Of a stretch of DNA of 14,122 bases, positions 1 through 7,897 are shown piece by piece. This DNA is from an uncultured Muribaculaceae bacterium. GTDB taxonomy: Bacteria > Bacteroidota > Bacteroidia > Bacteroidales > Muribaculaceae. Under the pieces are notes generated by a model. It made no database searches, had not been told where the DNA came from, and saw only the letters and a program-made list of their open reading frames with translations. Positions within the stretch are counted from its first letter, which is position 1; each line of letters starts with the position of its first letter. Location: contig CAJTUF010000008.1 of the NCBI GenBank assembly GCA_910579675.1, positions 1 through 14,122 on the forward strand, given 5' to 3'. Both the position numbers and the translations under genes were made by a program.

Positions 1-614
1 ATAAGCTCAAAGATAATCATGTCGAGTTCATATGCAGAGTTAACATGAATCGCACCTATGAAGCGGTAGGAAACAGCAAAATCCCGAAATGTCATCCTAT
101 CATAGATGCTGAGATAATGAAGCTGCATGAGAATGATGAAGTCATAAGCGACCAGATTGTACATCTTCGCAAAAAAAGGTCAACCCAGTTTGATTCCACC
201 GAATACCGACTCATAAAAGTGAAGACCAAAGCTCCGGTGATGAGCCGAAAGGGACACAGAGACAGAATGGATGAAGAGCTTTGGTTAATCACTGACAACA
301 TGAATCTTCCCGCTCTTGAAATCGTGGCATTTTATGGACTTCGCTGGCGCATCGAATGCCTTTTCAGGTTCCTGAAGCAGAAACTGTCCCTTAACAAGTT
401 CATAAGCTGCACTCCAAATGGTATCGCTAATATGATTTACATCATATTGATGACAGCGATGCTGATACTCTTGTTCGCAAGGTTGAACCACCTGGGTTAC
501 ACCGAGGCCAAGGACCGCCTCTATATACAGTTGGAAGATTGCCGTTGTTCCATTACGAATTACTTGTCTTGCAGAATGATAGATGATTCAGTTGCGACTC
601 TTGGAATTACATAA
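1..614 (+). CDS. IS4-family DDE transposase, C-terminal part (5' end outside window)
   Basis: The reading frame is open from base 3 through the left edge, so the first in-window ATG (45) is probably internal and the true start lies upstream. The visible ~203 residues are the C-terminal part of a cut-and-paste transposase. The decisive motif is the IS4 signature Y-(2)-R-(3)-E-(6)-K, seen exactly in YGLRWRIECLFRFLK (codons at about 333-377). Its glutamate is the last acidic residue of the DDE catalytic triad; the other two acidic residues are not assignable here. A hydrophobic stretch (MIYIILMTAMLILLFARL) follows, as is common in this family. The base composition is clearly more AT-rich than the GC-rich block beside it. 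No frameshift or internal stop is visible, so the copy may be intact. Family assignment is confident; the particular IS is not identified. Confidence 0.88.
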   Translation, partial: KLKDNHVEFICRVNMNRTYEAVGNSKIPKCHPIIDAEIMKLHENDEVISDQIVHLRKKRSTQFDSTEYRLIKVKTKAPVMSRKGHRDRMDEELWLITDNMNLPALEIVAFYGLRWRIECLFRFLKQKLSLNKFISCTPNGIANMIYIILMTAMLILLFARLNHLGYTEAKDRLYIQLEDCRCSITNYLSCRMIDDSVATLGIT

Positions 615-634
615 TCTCATTTTGACCAAGATTA
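1..634 (+). mobile_element. Right part of an IS4-family insertion sequence; ends not resolved
   Basis: This is inferred from the transposase gene. The element's right end should lie shortly after the stop codon at 612-614, probably before the first hairpin at 635. The left end is outside the window, so neither terminal inverted repeats nor a target-site duplication can be paired. The boundary given is approximate. Confidence 0.4.
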
Positions 635-654
635 GGATGCATCCTGATGCATCC
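635..654. repeat. Short hairpin, related to the 66-bp tandem repeats
   Basis: Arms ggatgcat (635-642) and atgcatcc (647-654) are perfect complements around a 4-nt loop. The core resembles the hairpins at 1340, 1406 and 1472, but the arm bases differ in a paired way. It marks the left end of the repeat block, just after the transposase gene, so hairpins of this family bracket the larger repeats on both sides. It could also act as a weak terminator, but no T-tract follows. Confidence 0.65.
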
Positions 655-691
655 GAACCGGCGACGTTGGGCGGCATGGGGCGTGCGAAGG

Positions 692-823
692 GGGAGGCGC
701 GTTAGCGCCCAAAGCCCCTTTGGGGGCGAACCTTGTGGGTAGCCCGCGGCAAGAGCGCGCGTTAGCCGCCGCAGCCGCGGGTCCGCGAGAGCCTTTCCCG
801 ATTGCTCAGCGTCAGCCGAGCTC
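692..823 (-). repeat. GC-rich ~132-bp repeat unit, inverted copy (U0)
   Basis: Read on the minus strand, this segment matches the direct unit at 842-974 almost end to end. The 19-base core gagctcggctgacgctgag is identical (complement at 805-823). The blocks tgcggcggctaacgcgcgct and ctttgggcgct also match. With U1 it forms a ~283-bp imperfect palindrome around an 18-nt spacer (824-841). An internal stem joins 743-750 to 774-781 (cccgcggc with gccgcggg). No credible gene overlaps it; minus-strand open frames here are by-products of the composition. Confidence 0.85.
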
Positions 824-841
824 CTTGGGCGTCGCGTTGGG

Positions 842-1015
842 GAGCTCGGCTGACGCTGAGCCATTCTCTTATGAGCGCTTTTGACCCCGGGCTGCGGCGG
901 CTAACGCGCGCTCTTGCCCGGGGCCACCCATCAGGGACGCCGCTAACGCGGCTTTGGGCGCTACGCGCGCTCCCAGTCGTTGGAAACTCTTTTGTGGGCT
1001 TGGCGACGCGTTGAG
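842..1015 (+). repeat. GC-rich repeat unit, direct copy U1
   Basis: This is the first of three head-to-tail copies. It begins with the core gagctcggctgacgctgag (842-860). A stem joins 885-892 to 916-923 (ccccgggc with gcccgggg). A small hairpin gccgc-taac-gcggc follows at 939-952, then ctttgggcgctacgcgcg. The distance to the next copy is 174 bp. The first ~133 bp are the mirror image of U0. Confidence 0.87.
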
Positions 1016-1179
1016 GAGCTCGGCTGACGCTGAGCATTTCTCTTATTAGCGTCTTACACCCCGGGCTGCGGCGGCTACGCACGCTCTTGCCCGGGGCCAC
1101 CCATCAGGGGCGCCGCTAACGCGACTTTGGGCGCTACGCGCGCGAAACTCTTTTGTGGGCGTTTGGGCGACGCGGTGTG
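1016..1179 (+). repeat. GC-rich repeat unit, direct copy U2
   Basis: This second direct copy has the core at 1016-1034 and a stem joining 1059-1066 to 1089-1096. Like U1, it carries the tail gaaactcttttgtggg. It lacks one base of the ggctaacgc block. The period to U3 is 164 bp. The change of period between copies, together with scattered substitutions, shows this is an old rather than a recent exact duplication. Confidence 0.87.
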
Positions 1180-1309
1180 GAGCTCGGCTGACGCTGAGCG
1201 ATTCTCTTATTAGCGCCTTAACCCCCGGGCTGCGGCGGCTAACGCACGCTCTTGCCCGGGGCCACCCATCAGGTGTGCCGCTAACGCGGCTTTGGGCGCT
1301 ACGCGCCGG
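1180..1309 (+). repeat. GC-rich repeat unit, direct copy U3 (shorter)
   Basis: This third direct copy has the core at 1180-1198 and a stem joining 1223-1230 to 1254-1261. It matches U1 and U2 up to about 1309 (ctttgggcgctacgcgcc). It then passes into a short gcatcgtcgcg duplication (about 1311-1332) and the 66-bp array instead of the usual tail. Confidence 0.85.
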
Positions 1310-1334
1310 GGCATCGTCGCGGGCATCGTCGCGC

Positions 1335-1521
1335 TGGTCGGATGCACCGTGGTGCATCCCTACGGGTGCGAGGAGCGCTTTTGCGGGCGCAGGGCGTCGC
1401 TGGTCGGATGCACCGTGGTGCATCCCTACGGGGTGCGTGGAGCGCTTTTGCGGGCGCTGGGCGTGCGGATCGGATGCTCCACGGAGCATCTTACGGGTTG
1501 GGCTCAAAGGTCGTTGTTGGC
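1335..1521 (+). repeat. Tandem 66-bp repeat array, three hairpin-bearing units
   Basis: Units begin at 1335, 1401 and 1467, exactly 66 bp apart; the third is diverged after about 1500. Each carries a near-perfect palindrome. Arms ggatgcacc/ggtgcatcc lie at 1340-1348/1351-1359 and again at 1406-1414/1417-1425. Arms gatgctcc/ggagcatc lie at 1473-1480/1483-1490. Units 1 and 2 share tacggg(g)tgcg and ggagcgcttttgcgggcgc. From 1522 to the promoter at 1595 the DNA becomes AT-rich and I see no further feature. Confidence 0.87.
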
Positions 1522-1594
1522 AGATGTTTTGGCAATTATATCTAAGGGTGGAAGGTAATCATAGTGTTAAAAAAGTTAAAAAAGAGGGTGGGTT

Positions 1595-1626
1595 GTTGGG
1601 ATGATAGTTGCAGTTGATTATCTTTG
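1595..1626 (+). promoter_or_regulatory. Bacteroidetes-type promoter for the 1391-residue protein
   Basis: The -7 element TATCTTTG (1619-1626) matches TAnnTTTG. GTTG at 1595-1598 is the -33 element with a 20-bp spacer, as in the known Bacteroidetes sigma-ABfr consensus. Transcription would begin near 1633, giving a leader of about 30 nt before the ATG at 1665. Confidence 0.75.
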
Positions 1627-1664
1627 TGAACTTATTATCCGCATAATATACCATCACTATCAAT

Positions 1665-4600
1665 ATGTTAGCTAACTTATTGCATCCCAACAGACGGCGC
1701 ACGCTCACGGCTCGCATCACAGGCCTCATGTGTGTCATTATGGCGCTCTTCGCGCCCACGGTATCCGCGCAGAATACCGTTGCCGTGACCTTTAACACAG
1801 GTTACGACGGGTCAGAAATCCTCGGCTTCGATACTATGGAGCACATCAACCTTGACTGCTCATCGCTCAAGGCTGTAACTGACTATGATAAACCCGTGTC
1901 GGTTACAAAAGATGGCCTTACTTTTTCGCTTATTGGTCCGATGAATGATGTCATCGGACAGCCGAAGTTGGCTCCTTCATTCTCAGTAAGATCTATTTCT
2001 AAGAGTCTGCTTATCGTAAATCAGATAGTTTCTCTCTCTCTCGATGGTAATCGCGGCATCAAAGCTATCAAGTTTTATTATGCCGATAATGATTATGATT
2101 CTTATTTTCCAGCATCTTGCTTCTATCTTGGTAGGTATTCATCGACCAAAAAGGCAGAAGTTGAGATAACATATGATCAAATCGAGTCTTCTAAACTATT
2201 CAATACACCAGTAGAAATAGCCAGCAAATACGTAAGCCTCGGCGTCTATCTTCAGGCGGCGGTGATCGAATATACCGGCGAGCCGCTTGTCGGGAGTGTC
2301 GAGGAGAGGGATGCCGATCCTATTGCTGAAGAGATCTCCTTTACCATGCCAAGCATCACCGGCGTTAAAGCTGTTGTGAAGAATGGCGATACAGAGCTCA
2401 AAGGGGGCGAGAAGGTGACCGTAGGCACTTCTCTGAGCGTCACACTCACTCCCACCGACCCCAAGAATAAGATAACTGAGGTTACTTATGGCGACGCACC
2501 TGCCAGCGGCACTTTTGCCGAAGATGGCTCATGGTCGGGCACTATCGTTGTCAAAAAAGATGCTAAATGGAATGTCAAGACCGAAGTGAAGACATTAACT
2601 ATCAGTTGCACTGCAAATGGCGGAGCTAATGTTTCGTTTGTCAATCCCTCTAATGGTCAAGTGCTGGATCAACCTATCGCTTACGACACCAGTGTAGGTA
2701 TTAAGATCGACGGTTATGCCAACGGTAAGGAGATTGCATCGGTGGTATGTACCGATAGCAAAGGAAATGTTGTTGGACTCGGTGCCGGTAATGCTAACTG
2801 CTACGGCACTGTGAAGATCACTGATAATCTCTCAGTTGTTGTTACTCTGAAAGATAAGGAAATTAAGAGCTATCCCGTCACTTTCAGCACCTCTCTCACC
2901 GGTGGCTCCATCTCAGTGACAGACGGGAATGGTGCTATGGTCAATTCCGGAGCTATGGTTGCCGACGGCACTAAGCTCACTATCAAACTTACCCCTAATG
3001 ACGGTTATGCTATCGGCTCCCTTAAGATCAATAGTCAGGTATTTACCAGCAACCCCACTGACTATACTGTAAATGAGAGCGCTGTAAATATCGACGCAAC
3101 TTTTGTGAAGATGTATAAGGTTGAATGGACCGCTCCCTCCAACGGTACCATGACCGTGACCTACAACGGCAATACGTTTAATTCGGGCGATATGATCAAA
3201 GGTGGCGAGAAGCTGATAGTGACCCTTACTCCCGACGGTACCGTACCCAATGCAGTCACTTCGCTCGATGCTACCGGTGCTACAGTTAAGTCTCTTGGTA
3301 AGAACCAGTGGGAAGTGACCATCTCAGACAACGCCGTTCTGAAACCCTATATCGGCAAGAAGCTCAATTCATATCAGCTCACTACCAATATAGCCACTGG
3401 AGGCACTGTCAAATTGTGGACTCTCAATGAGAAGGGAACTGAAACGCCTGTTTCTTCCGGTGCGAATATCCTCGAGGGTACCATGATTTATGGTAAGGTC
3501 ACTACTACTAAAGTTAGTGGCTACGACTACGAACTCAAGTCGATAGGAGTGACTGCCAAGGGCGCTCAGCTCTTTCCCATCAGCCCCGACAGCAATGGTG
3601 ACTTCAGCTTTGCCATGCCCGGTCAGGCCGCAACTGTTACGGCTGAATTTGAAAAGATTATGCCCGACCGTACCATCACAGTCAATGTGACCGGTCTCGA
3701 GCATGGCTCCATAAGCTATACAATAAAGGGTGACAATACCGAGTATAGCATCTCGGCTTCGGGCGATAAGATTATAGCCAAAGAGGGTAGCGAGATCACA
3801 TTTACCATTAGTGCAACCACCGGGTATAAGATTAGCTCAGCTCCCAACACCAGTACCATCACCTATACCACCGATGAGCAGACTCAGAAGGTGGGTACCT
3901 ACGTAGTTAAAAATAACCAGTCCTTAAGCTTTGCTTTCGCCGAGATAAAGAAGAACACTCTCACTCTCACCGGCGTAGACAAACTGCTTGACGGCGCTAA
4001 GTTTACCGCTGAATACAATGGCGCCCCCATCACCGATCAGACCGAGATTCCGGAAGGTGGCAAGGTGACATTCACCCTTACGGCTCCTGCGGAATATACA
4101 ATCGCCACATTCCGCGTAGGCAATCAGTCGGCAACTGTCGGCCCCAATGCCGAAGAGGCCACGATTGAGTATGTGATGCCCGCCAACAAGCCCTCATCAC
4201 TTGCAGTGAGCGCCACCTTCAACCATAAGAAGACCTCCATCTACTTTAAGCTCAACGATACAAATATCACAGAGATGGGTTCGGTGTCGGCTTCTTGCGG
4301 CACCAAGAAGCTTTCTCCCAACTCGACAGAGTCGCAGAGCGTGCCCACCAACTCCCCCATCACTATTACCGTAACACCGAAGTCGGGTTATCAAGTTGCT
4401 ACAGTGACTGTTAATGATAAGAGCTACACGGAAGCCGATGAGGAATACTCTATAAAGAATGGTCAGGTGACTTTGACTGACGTCTATACGACGCCCAAAG
4501 CAGGTCAAGGCGTTGGTAATATGATAGTATCCGTGACCTTCAAGGAGATCCCACAATACTTCAAGGTGACCATCTCGGCAGTCGGCGGCAAGGTTGCCGA

Positions 4601-5840
4601 TAAAGACAAGCCCCTTGAGGTGGAATATGGCACCGTGACCTACTCAGGCGCAGCCGATCTGACCAAGGTGCTCAAAGGCACAACTGTTGACGTGACAGCC
4701 GAACCAGAGACCAACTATCAGATCAAATCGATCACCGTAAACGGCAATGCGCAGGATTTTGACATCAACGCACAGAAAGTGACAATTCCCGTGGTTATCA
4801 AGCAGGCCACCAATATCGTGGTCAACTTTGAGCCGCGCACCTATCGCGTGCAGCTGTTTGCATCACCCTCGCAGGGTGGCTCGCCATATATCGGCAGCAA
4901 CAAGGAGACCTCGGTGCAGAGCTTCAGCAAGGGAAGCCGCGTCACCATCTATGCCCCTGTCAACCCCGGCTATAAGTTTGTGAAGTGGATGCTCAATGGT
5001 CAGGATGTGAAAAACGGTAATGTTCTCGCCGGCTCCACCTACTCCTTCACCATGCCCGAAGGCAATCAGGTATTCACCGCCGTATATGATGAGATCAAGT
5101 ATAAGGCTCACTCGGTGAGCATCCAGGTGGCCAAGGGTCAGGAAGACTGGGGCGAGATCGGCATCGTCTATCCCAGCGCCCAGATCTGGACAAGCTGGAA
5201 CCAGAGCTCAGTCTACATCAAAGACTGGAACCAGTATGTTAAGGTTGAGGCCACACCCAAAGAAGATGAAGAGGGCAATGCCCGCTACTACTTCGACAGC
5301 TGGCAGATCAGCGGCGCCGGAGCCGGCACCGTGACTCAGACAGCCGATGAGAAAGGTGGCAGCCTCGAATATGGCGGCGACAACAATGTGACCATCACCG
5401 CCCGCTTCGGCCAGAAATATCGCCTTGAAATAGTCAAGCCCGAAAATGGCACCATCGAAGTGACCCTTGCCGACGGCACCCTCATCACCCAGGCCTCCGG
5501 CGCATGGCTCAAGGCCGGCACCCGCGTGAATGTGAAGATGACCGCCAACAAGAACTACAATGTTGCCACCCTCGTGGTCAACGACCGCGAGACAGGCCGC
5601 TACAACCGTCCCGGCACCGTGACCACCACCGTGACCATCAACGCCGACACCCGCCTCAATGCCCTCTTCTACAACCCCACCGGCATAGACGACATTGAAG
5701 CCGACGGCGAGGCCACCGACGCTCCCGAGCAGTGGTTTACCGTCCAGGGCCAGTATCTTGGCACCGAGCGCCCCACCGCTCCCGGTCTCTACATCCGCCG
5801 CTGCGGCAATGAAGTGACCAAAGTAGCGATCAGGCAGTAA
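1665..5840 (+). CDS. Large exported protein of about 12 InlB-like/Ig-like beta modules with C-terminal sorting-like tail
   Basis: This 1391-residue protein probably acts at the cell surface or outside the cell; its ligand is unknown. Residues 1-35 form a signal peptide (arginines at 10-12, hydrophobic core, VSA before Q36). Residues about 36-225 are a unique N-terminal region. From about 228 to 1335 I count 12 modules of roughly 75-100 residues. They share the pattern of a beta-strand start, G-G/G-T/S, a turn, 'G.K(V/L)T(V/F)TLTP..GY.(I/V)..(V/L).VN', and a final 'V.A.F'. They resemble the divergent InlB B-repeat family. Residues 1355-1391 contain WFTVQGQYL and PGLYIRR, like C-terminal type IX sorting tails of Bacteroidales. 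The start is supported by the signal peptide and a promoter 40 bp upstream; no Shine-Dalgarno is visible. The 3' third is visibly more GC-rich than the 5' half. It appears monocistronic. Confidence 0.9.
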   Translation: MLANLLHPNRRRTLTARITGLMCVIMALFAPTVSAQNTVAVTFNTGYDGSEILGFDTMEHINLDCSSLKAVTDYDKPVSVTKDGLTFSLIGPMNDVIGQPKLAPSFSVRSISKSLLIVNQIVSLSLDGNRGIKAIKFYYADNDYDSYFPASCFYLGRYSSTKKAEVEITYDQIESSKLFNTPVEIASKYVSLGVYLQAAVIEYTGEPLVGSVEERDADPIAEEISFTMPSITGVKAVVKNGDTELKGGEKVTVGTSLSVTLTPTDPKNKITEVTYGDAPASGTFAEDGSWSGTIVVKKDAKWNVKTEVKTLTISCTANGGANVSFVNPSNGQVLDQPIAYDTSVGIKIDGYANGKEIASVVCTDSKGNVVGLGAGNANCYGTVKITDNLSVVVTLKDKEIKSYPVTFSTSLTGGSISVTDGNGAMVNSGAMVADGTKLTIKLTPNDGYAIGSLKINSQVFTSNPTDYTVNESAVNIDATFVKMYKVEWTAPSNGTMTVTYNGNTFNSGDMIKGGEKLIVTLTPDGTVPNAVTSLDATGATVKSLGKNQWEVTISDNAVLKPYIGKKLNSYQLTTNIATGGTVKLWTLNEKGTETPVSSGANILEGTMIYGKVTTTKVSGYDYELKSIGVTAKGAQLFPISPDSNGDFSFAMPGQAATVTAEFEKIMPDRTITVNVTGLEHGSISYTIKGDNTEYSISASGDKIIAKEGSEITFTISATTGYKISSAPNTSTITYTTDEQTQKVGTYVVKNNQSLSFAFAEIKKNTLTLTGVDKLLDGAKFTAEYNGAPITDQTEIPEGGKVTFTLTAPAEYTIATFRVGNQSATVGPNAEEATIEYVMPANKPSSLAVSATFNHKKTSIYFKLNDTNITEMGSVSASCGTKKLSPNSTESQSVPTNSPITITVTPKSGYQVATVTVNDKSYTEADEEYSIKNGQVTLTDVYTTPKAGQGVGNMIVSVTFKEIPQYFKVTISAVGGKVADKDKPLEVEYGTVTYSGAADLTKVLKGTTVDVTAEPETNYQIKSITVNGNAQDFDINAQKVTIPVVIKQATNIVVNFEPRTYRVQLFASPSQGGSPYIGSNKETSVQSFSKGSRVTIYAPVNPGYKFVKWMLNGQDVKNGNVLAGSTYSFTMPEGNQVFTAVYDEIKYKAHSVSIQVAKGQEDWGEIGIVYPSAQIWTSWNQSSVYIKDWNQYVKVEATPKEDEEGNARYYFDSWQISGAGAGTVTQTADEKGGSLEYGGDNNVTITARFGQKYRLEIVKPENGTIEVTLADGTLITQASGAWLKAGTRVNVKMTANKNYNVATLVVNDRETGRYNRPGTVTTTVTINADTRLNALFYNPTGIDDIEADGEATDAPEQWFTVQGQYLGTERPTAPGLYIRRCGNEVTKVAIRQ

Positions 5841-5842
5841 CC

Positions 5843-5856
5843 GGATCGACCGATCC
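5843..5856. repeat. Small palindrome after the large surface gene
   Basis: ggatcg (5843-5848) and cgatcc (5851-5856) pair around a 2-nt centre, immediately after the stop codon. It lies just before the main terminator and probably forms part of the same 3' structure. Confidence 0.4.
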
Positions 5857-5868
5857 ATAACCCTATCG

Positions 5869-5910
5869 ACGGGCAGCAGGGCCACAGCGGCGTTGCTGCC
5901 CGTTACTTTT
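5869..5910 (+). terminator. Rho-independent-type terminator of the large surface gene
   Basis: Perfect 10-bp arms acgggcagca (5869-5878) and tgctgcccgt (5894-5903) enclose a 15-nt loop and are followed by tactttt. It lies 29 bp after the stop codon at 5838-5840 and before the argS promoter. Confidence 0.82.
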
Positions 5911-5923
5911 GGCGGTGCATGGC

Positions 5924-5953
5924 TCTGAATGCCCCGAAAAATTCGTAACTTTG
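5924..5953 (+). promoter_or_regulatory. Promoter of argS
   Basis: TAACTTTG (5946-5953) is a full match to the Bacteroidetes -7 element. The -33 box is weak: TCTG at 5924-5927 with an 18-bp spacer is the best candidate. Transcription would begin near 5960, leaving about 28 nt before the ATG at 5988. Confidence 0.65.
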
Positions 5954-5987
5954 TGGCGAAATTCCCTTTATATCATCAACAAAGAGT

Positions 5988-7778
5988 ATGTCAATCGACA
6001 ATATCATATCGCAAGCCATAGCGGCAGCACTCAAGGAGCTTTACGGCCTTGAAGTCTATCCGGAATCGGTGCAGGTGCAGGCCACCCGCAAGGAGTTTGA
6101 GGGCGACCTCACTGTAGTAGTGTTTCCCTGGGTGAAGGCAGCCCGCAAGAGCCCCGAAGCCACAGGCAAGGAGATAGGCGAGTGGCTTGAGACCAACGAG
6201 CCCGCCGTGGCCTCGACAAATGTTGTCAAAGGCTTCCTCAACATCGTCATCGAGCCGTCGTTCTGGGGCGCCGTGCTGCGCCACATAGCCGGCGAGCCCT
6301 CGTGGGGCATCAAGGCCGCCACCGATGCGTCGCCGCTCGTGATGGTGGAGTATTCGAGCCCCAACACCAACAAACCGCTCCATCTGGGCCATGTGCGCAA
6401 CATCCTCCTCGGCCATTCGCTGTCGAAGATCCTCGCCGCGTGTGGCAACCGCGTGGTGCGCACCAATATCGTCAACGACCGCGGCATCCATATCTGCAAG
6501 TCGATGCTCGCCTGGCAGAAGTGGGGCGAGGGCGCCACACCCGAGTCGACCGGCAAGAAGGGCGACCATCTGATAGGCGACTTCTATGTGGCCTTCGACA
6601 AGCACTACCGCGCCGAAGTGAAAGAGCTCATGGAGAGCCAGGGTCTGAGCAAAGAGGAGGCCGAAGCCGCCTCGCCCCTCATGGCCGAGGCCCGCGCCAT
6701 GCTCCGCGCATGGGAGGCCCGCGACCCCGAGGTTCGCGCCCTCTGGGAGATGATGAACAGCTGGGTATATGCCGGCTTCGATGCCACCTACGAGCGCATG
6801 GGAGTGGGCTTTGACAAGATCTACTACGAGAGCCAGACCTACCTCGAAGGCAAGGATAAGGTGATGGAGGGTCTTGAGAAGGGGCTTATGTACCGCAAGG
6901 AGGATGGCTCGGTGTGGGCCGACCTGACCGATGCGGGCCTCGACCACAAGTTGCTCCTCCGCTCCGACGGCACCTCGGTGTACATGACCCAGGATATAGG
7001 CACCGCCAAGCTGCGTTATCAGGACTATCCCATCGACAAGATGATCTATGTGGTGGGCAATGAGCAGAACTACCACTTCCAGGTGCTCTCGCTGCTTCTC
7101 GACCGTCTGGGCTTTGCATGGGGCAAAGACCTCGTGCACTTCTCCTACGGTATGGTAGAGCTTCCAGAGGGCAAGATGAAGAGCCGCGAAGGCACCGTGG
7201 TCGACGCCGACGATCTGATGGACGAGATGGTGGGCACGGCGCGCGCCGTCAGCGAGGAGCTGGGCAAGCTCGACGGCCTCACCGACGCCGAGCGCGCAGC
7301 CATCACCGAGGCTATAGGTCTCGGCGCCCTGAAATATTTCCTGCTCAAAGTCGACCCTCGCAAAAACATGACCTTCAACCCCAAGGAGAGCATCGACTTC
7401 AACGGCAACACCGGCCCCTTCATCCAGTATACCTACGCCCGTATCCGCTCGCTGCTCCGCAAGGCCGAGGCCGCCGGGCTCGCCATCACCGACTATACAC
7501 CCGCCACTCCCGGCGAGCGTGAGGTGACACTGATCCAGCGACTGGCCGACTTCCCCTCGGTGGTAGAGGAGGCAGGACGCAGCTACAGCCCAGCCCTGAT
7601 AGCCAACTATGCCTACGATCTCACCAAGGAATATAATCAGTTCTACCACGACTGCTCGATCCTGCGCGAGGAAAATGAAGCCGTGAGGTCGCTGCGCCTT
7701 GTGCTGAGCGATGTCACCGCGCGCACCCTTGCCTCGGCCATGGATCTGCTCGGCATCACCATGCCGGAGCGCATGTAA
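5988..7778 (+). CDS. argS: Arginyl-tRNA synthetase
   Basis: This 596-residue class Ia aminoacyl-tRNA synthetase joins arginine to tRNA-Arg with ATP in the cytosol. Its length fits bacterial ArgS. The N-terminal ~100 residues are the ArgS-specific additional domain that contacts the tRNA D-loop. The Rossmann catalytic domain follows, with SPNTNKPLHLGHVRN (HIGH motif HLGH at 132-135). The second ATP-binding signature is at 396-400 as KMKSR, a variant of KMSKS common in this family. The C-terminal domain contains FIQYTYARIRSLL and ends in the DALR-type anticodon-binding fold. The start ATG lies 34 bp after a -7 promoter element and begins the conserved domain immediately, so I keep it. The gene is flanked by its own promoter and a strong terminator and is probably transcribed alone. 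Confidence 0.97.
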   Translation: MSIDNIISQAIAAALKELYGLEVYPESVQVQATRKEFEGDLTVVVFPWVKAARKSPEATGKEIGEWLETNEPAVASTNVVKGFLNIVIEPSFWGAVLRHIAGEPSWGIKAATDASPLVMVEYSSPNTNKPLHLGHVRNILLGHSLSKILAACGNRVVRTNIVNDRGIHICKSMLAWQKWGEGATPESTGKKGDHLIGDFYVAFDKHYRAEVKELMESQGLSKEEAEAASPLMAEARAMLRAWEARDPEVRALWEMMNSWVYAGFDATYERMGVGFDKIYYESQTYLEGKDKVMEGLEKGLMYRKEDGSVWADLTDAGLDHKLLLRSDGTSVYMTQDIGTAKLRYQDYPIDKMIYVVGNEQNYHFQVLSLLLDRLGFAWGKDLVHFSYGMVELPEGKMKSREGTVVDADDLMDEMVGTARAVSEELGKLDGLTDAERAAITEAIGLGALKYFLLKVDPRKNMTFNPKESIDFNGNTGPFIQYTYARIRSLLRKAEAAGLAITDYTPATPGEREVTLIQRLADFPSVVEEAGRSYSPALIANYAYDLTKEYNQFYHDCSILREENEAVRSLRLVLSDVTARTLASAMDLLGITMPERM

Positions 7779-7802
7779 GTTAAATAATCCTAACGGAATG
7801 AT

Positions 7803-7859
7803 AAATCGGGGGGCTCCGGTCGTATTATAGTATGTACCGGCGGTCTATCCCCCGATTTT
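7803..7859 (+). terminator. Long hairpin terminator after argS
   Basis: Outer arms aaatcggggg (7803-7812) and cccccgattt (7849-7858) are perfect. Inside them a second stem pairs ccggt (7816-7820) with accgg (7836-7840). The right arm ends in tttt and the left arm, read backwards, also begins with A/T. It could therefore stop transcription from both sides, though no minus-strand gene is nearby. It lies 25 bp after the argS stop. Confidence 0.78.
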
Positions 7860-7897
7860 GAAAACCGTTAACCATAACCAATCCCCATCCATCAACG

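Noticed and set aside
1335..1521. CRISPR array
   Set aside because: The 66-bp period is similar throughout the unit, with no alternation of constant repeats and variable spacers. There are only three units and no cas genes.
607..1604. Several open frames on both strands in the GC-rich repeats, rich in R, S, A and P
   Set aside because: They exist in many frames at once and follow the DNA repeat. Changes between copies preserve stems rather than a protein frame.
5991..7649. Long open frame (552 codons) on the minus strand across argS
   Set aside because: It lies opposite a well-supported essential gene, and its composition (rich in H, V, G, A, L) is what the complement of GC-ending codons gives. 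No domain is recognisable.
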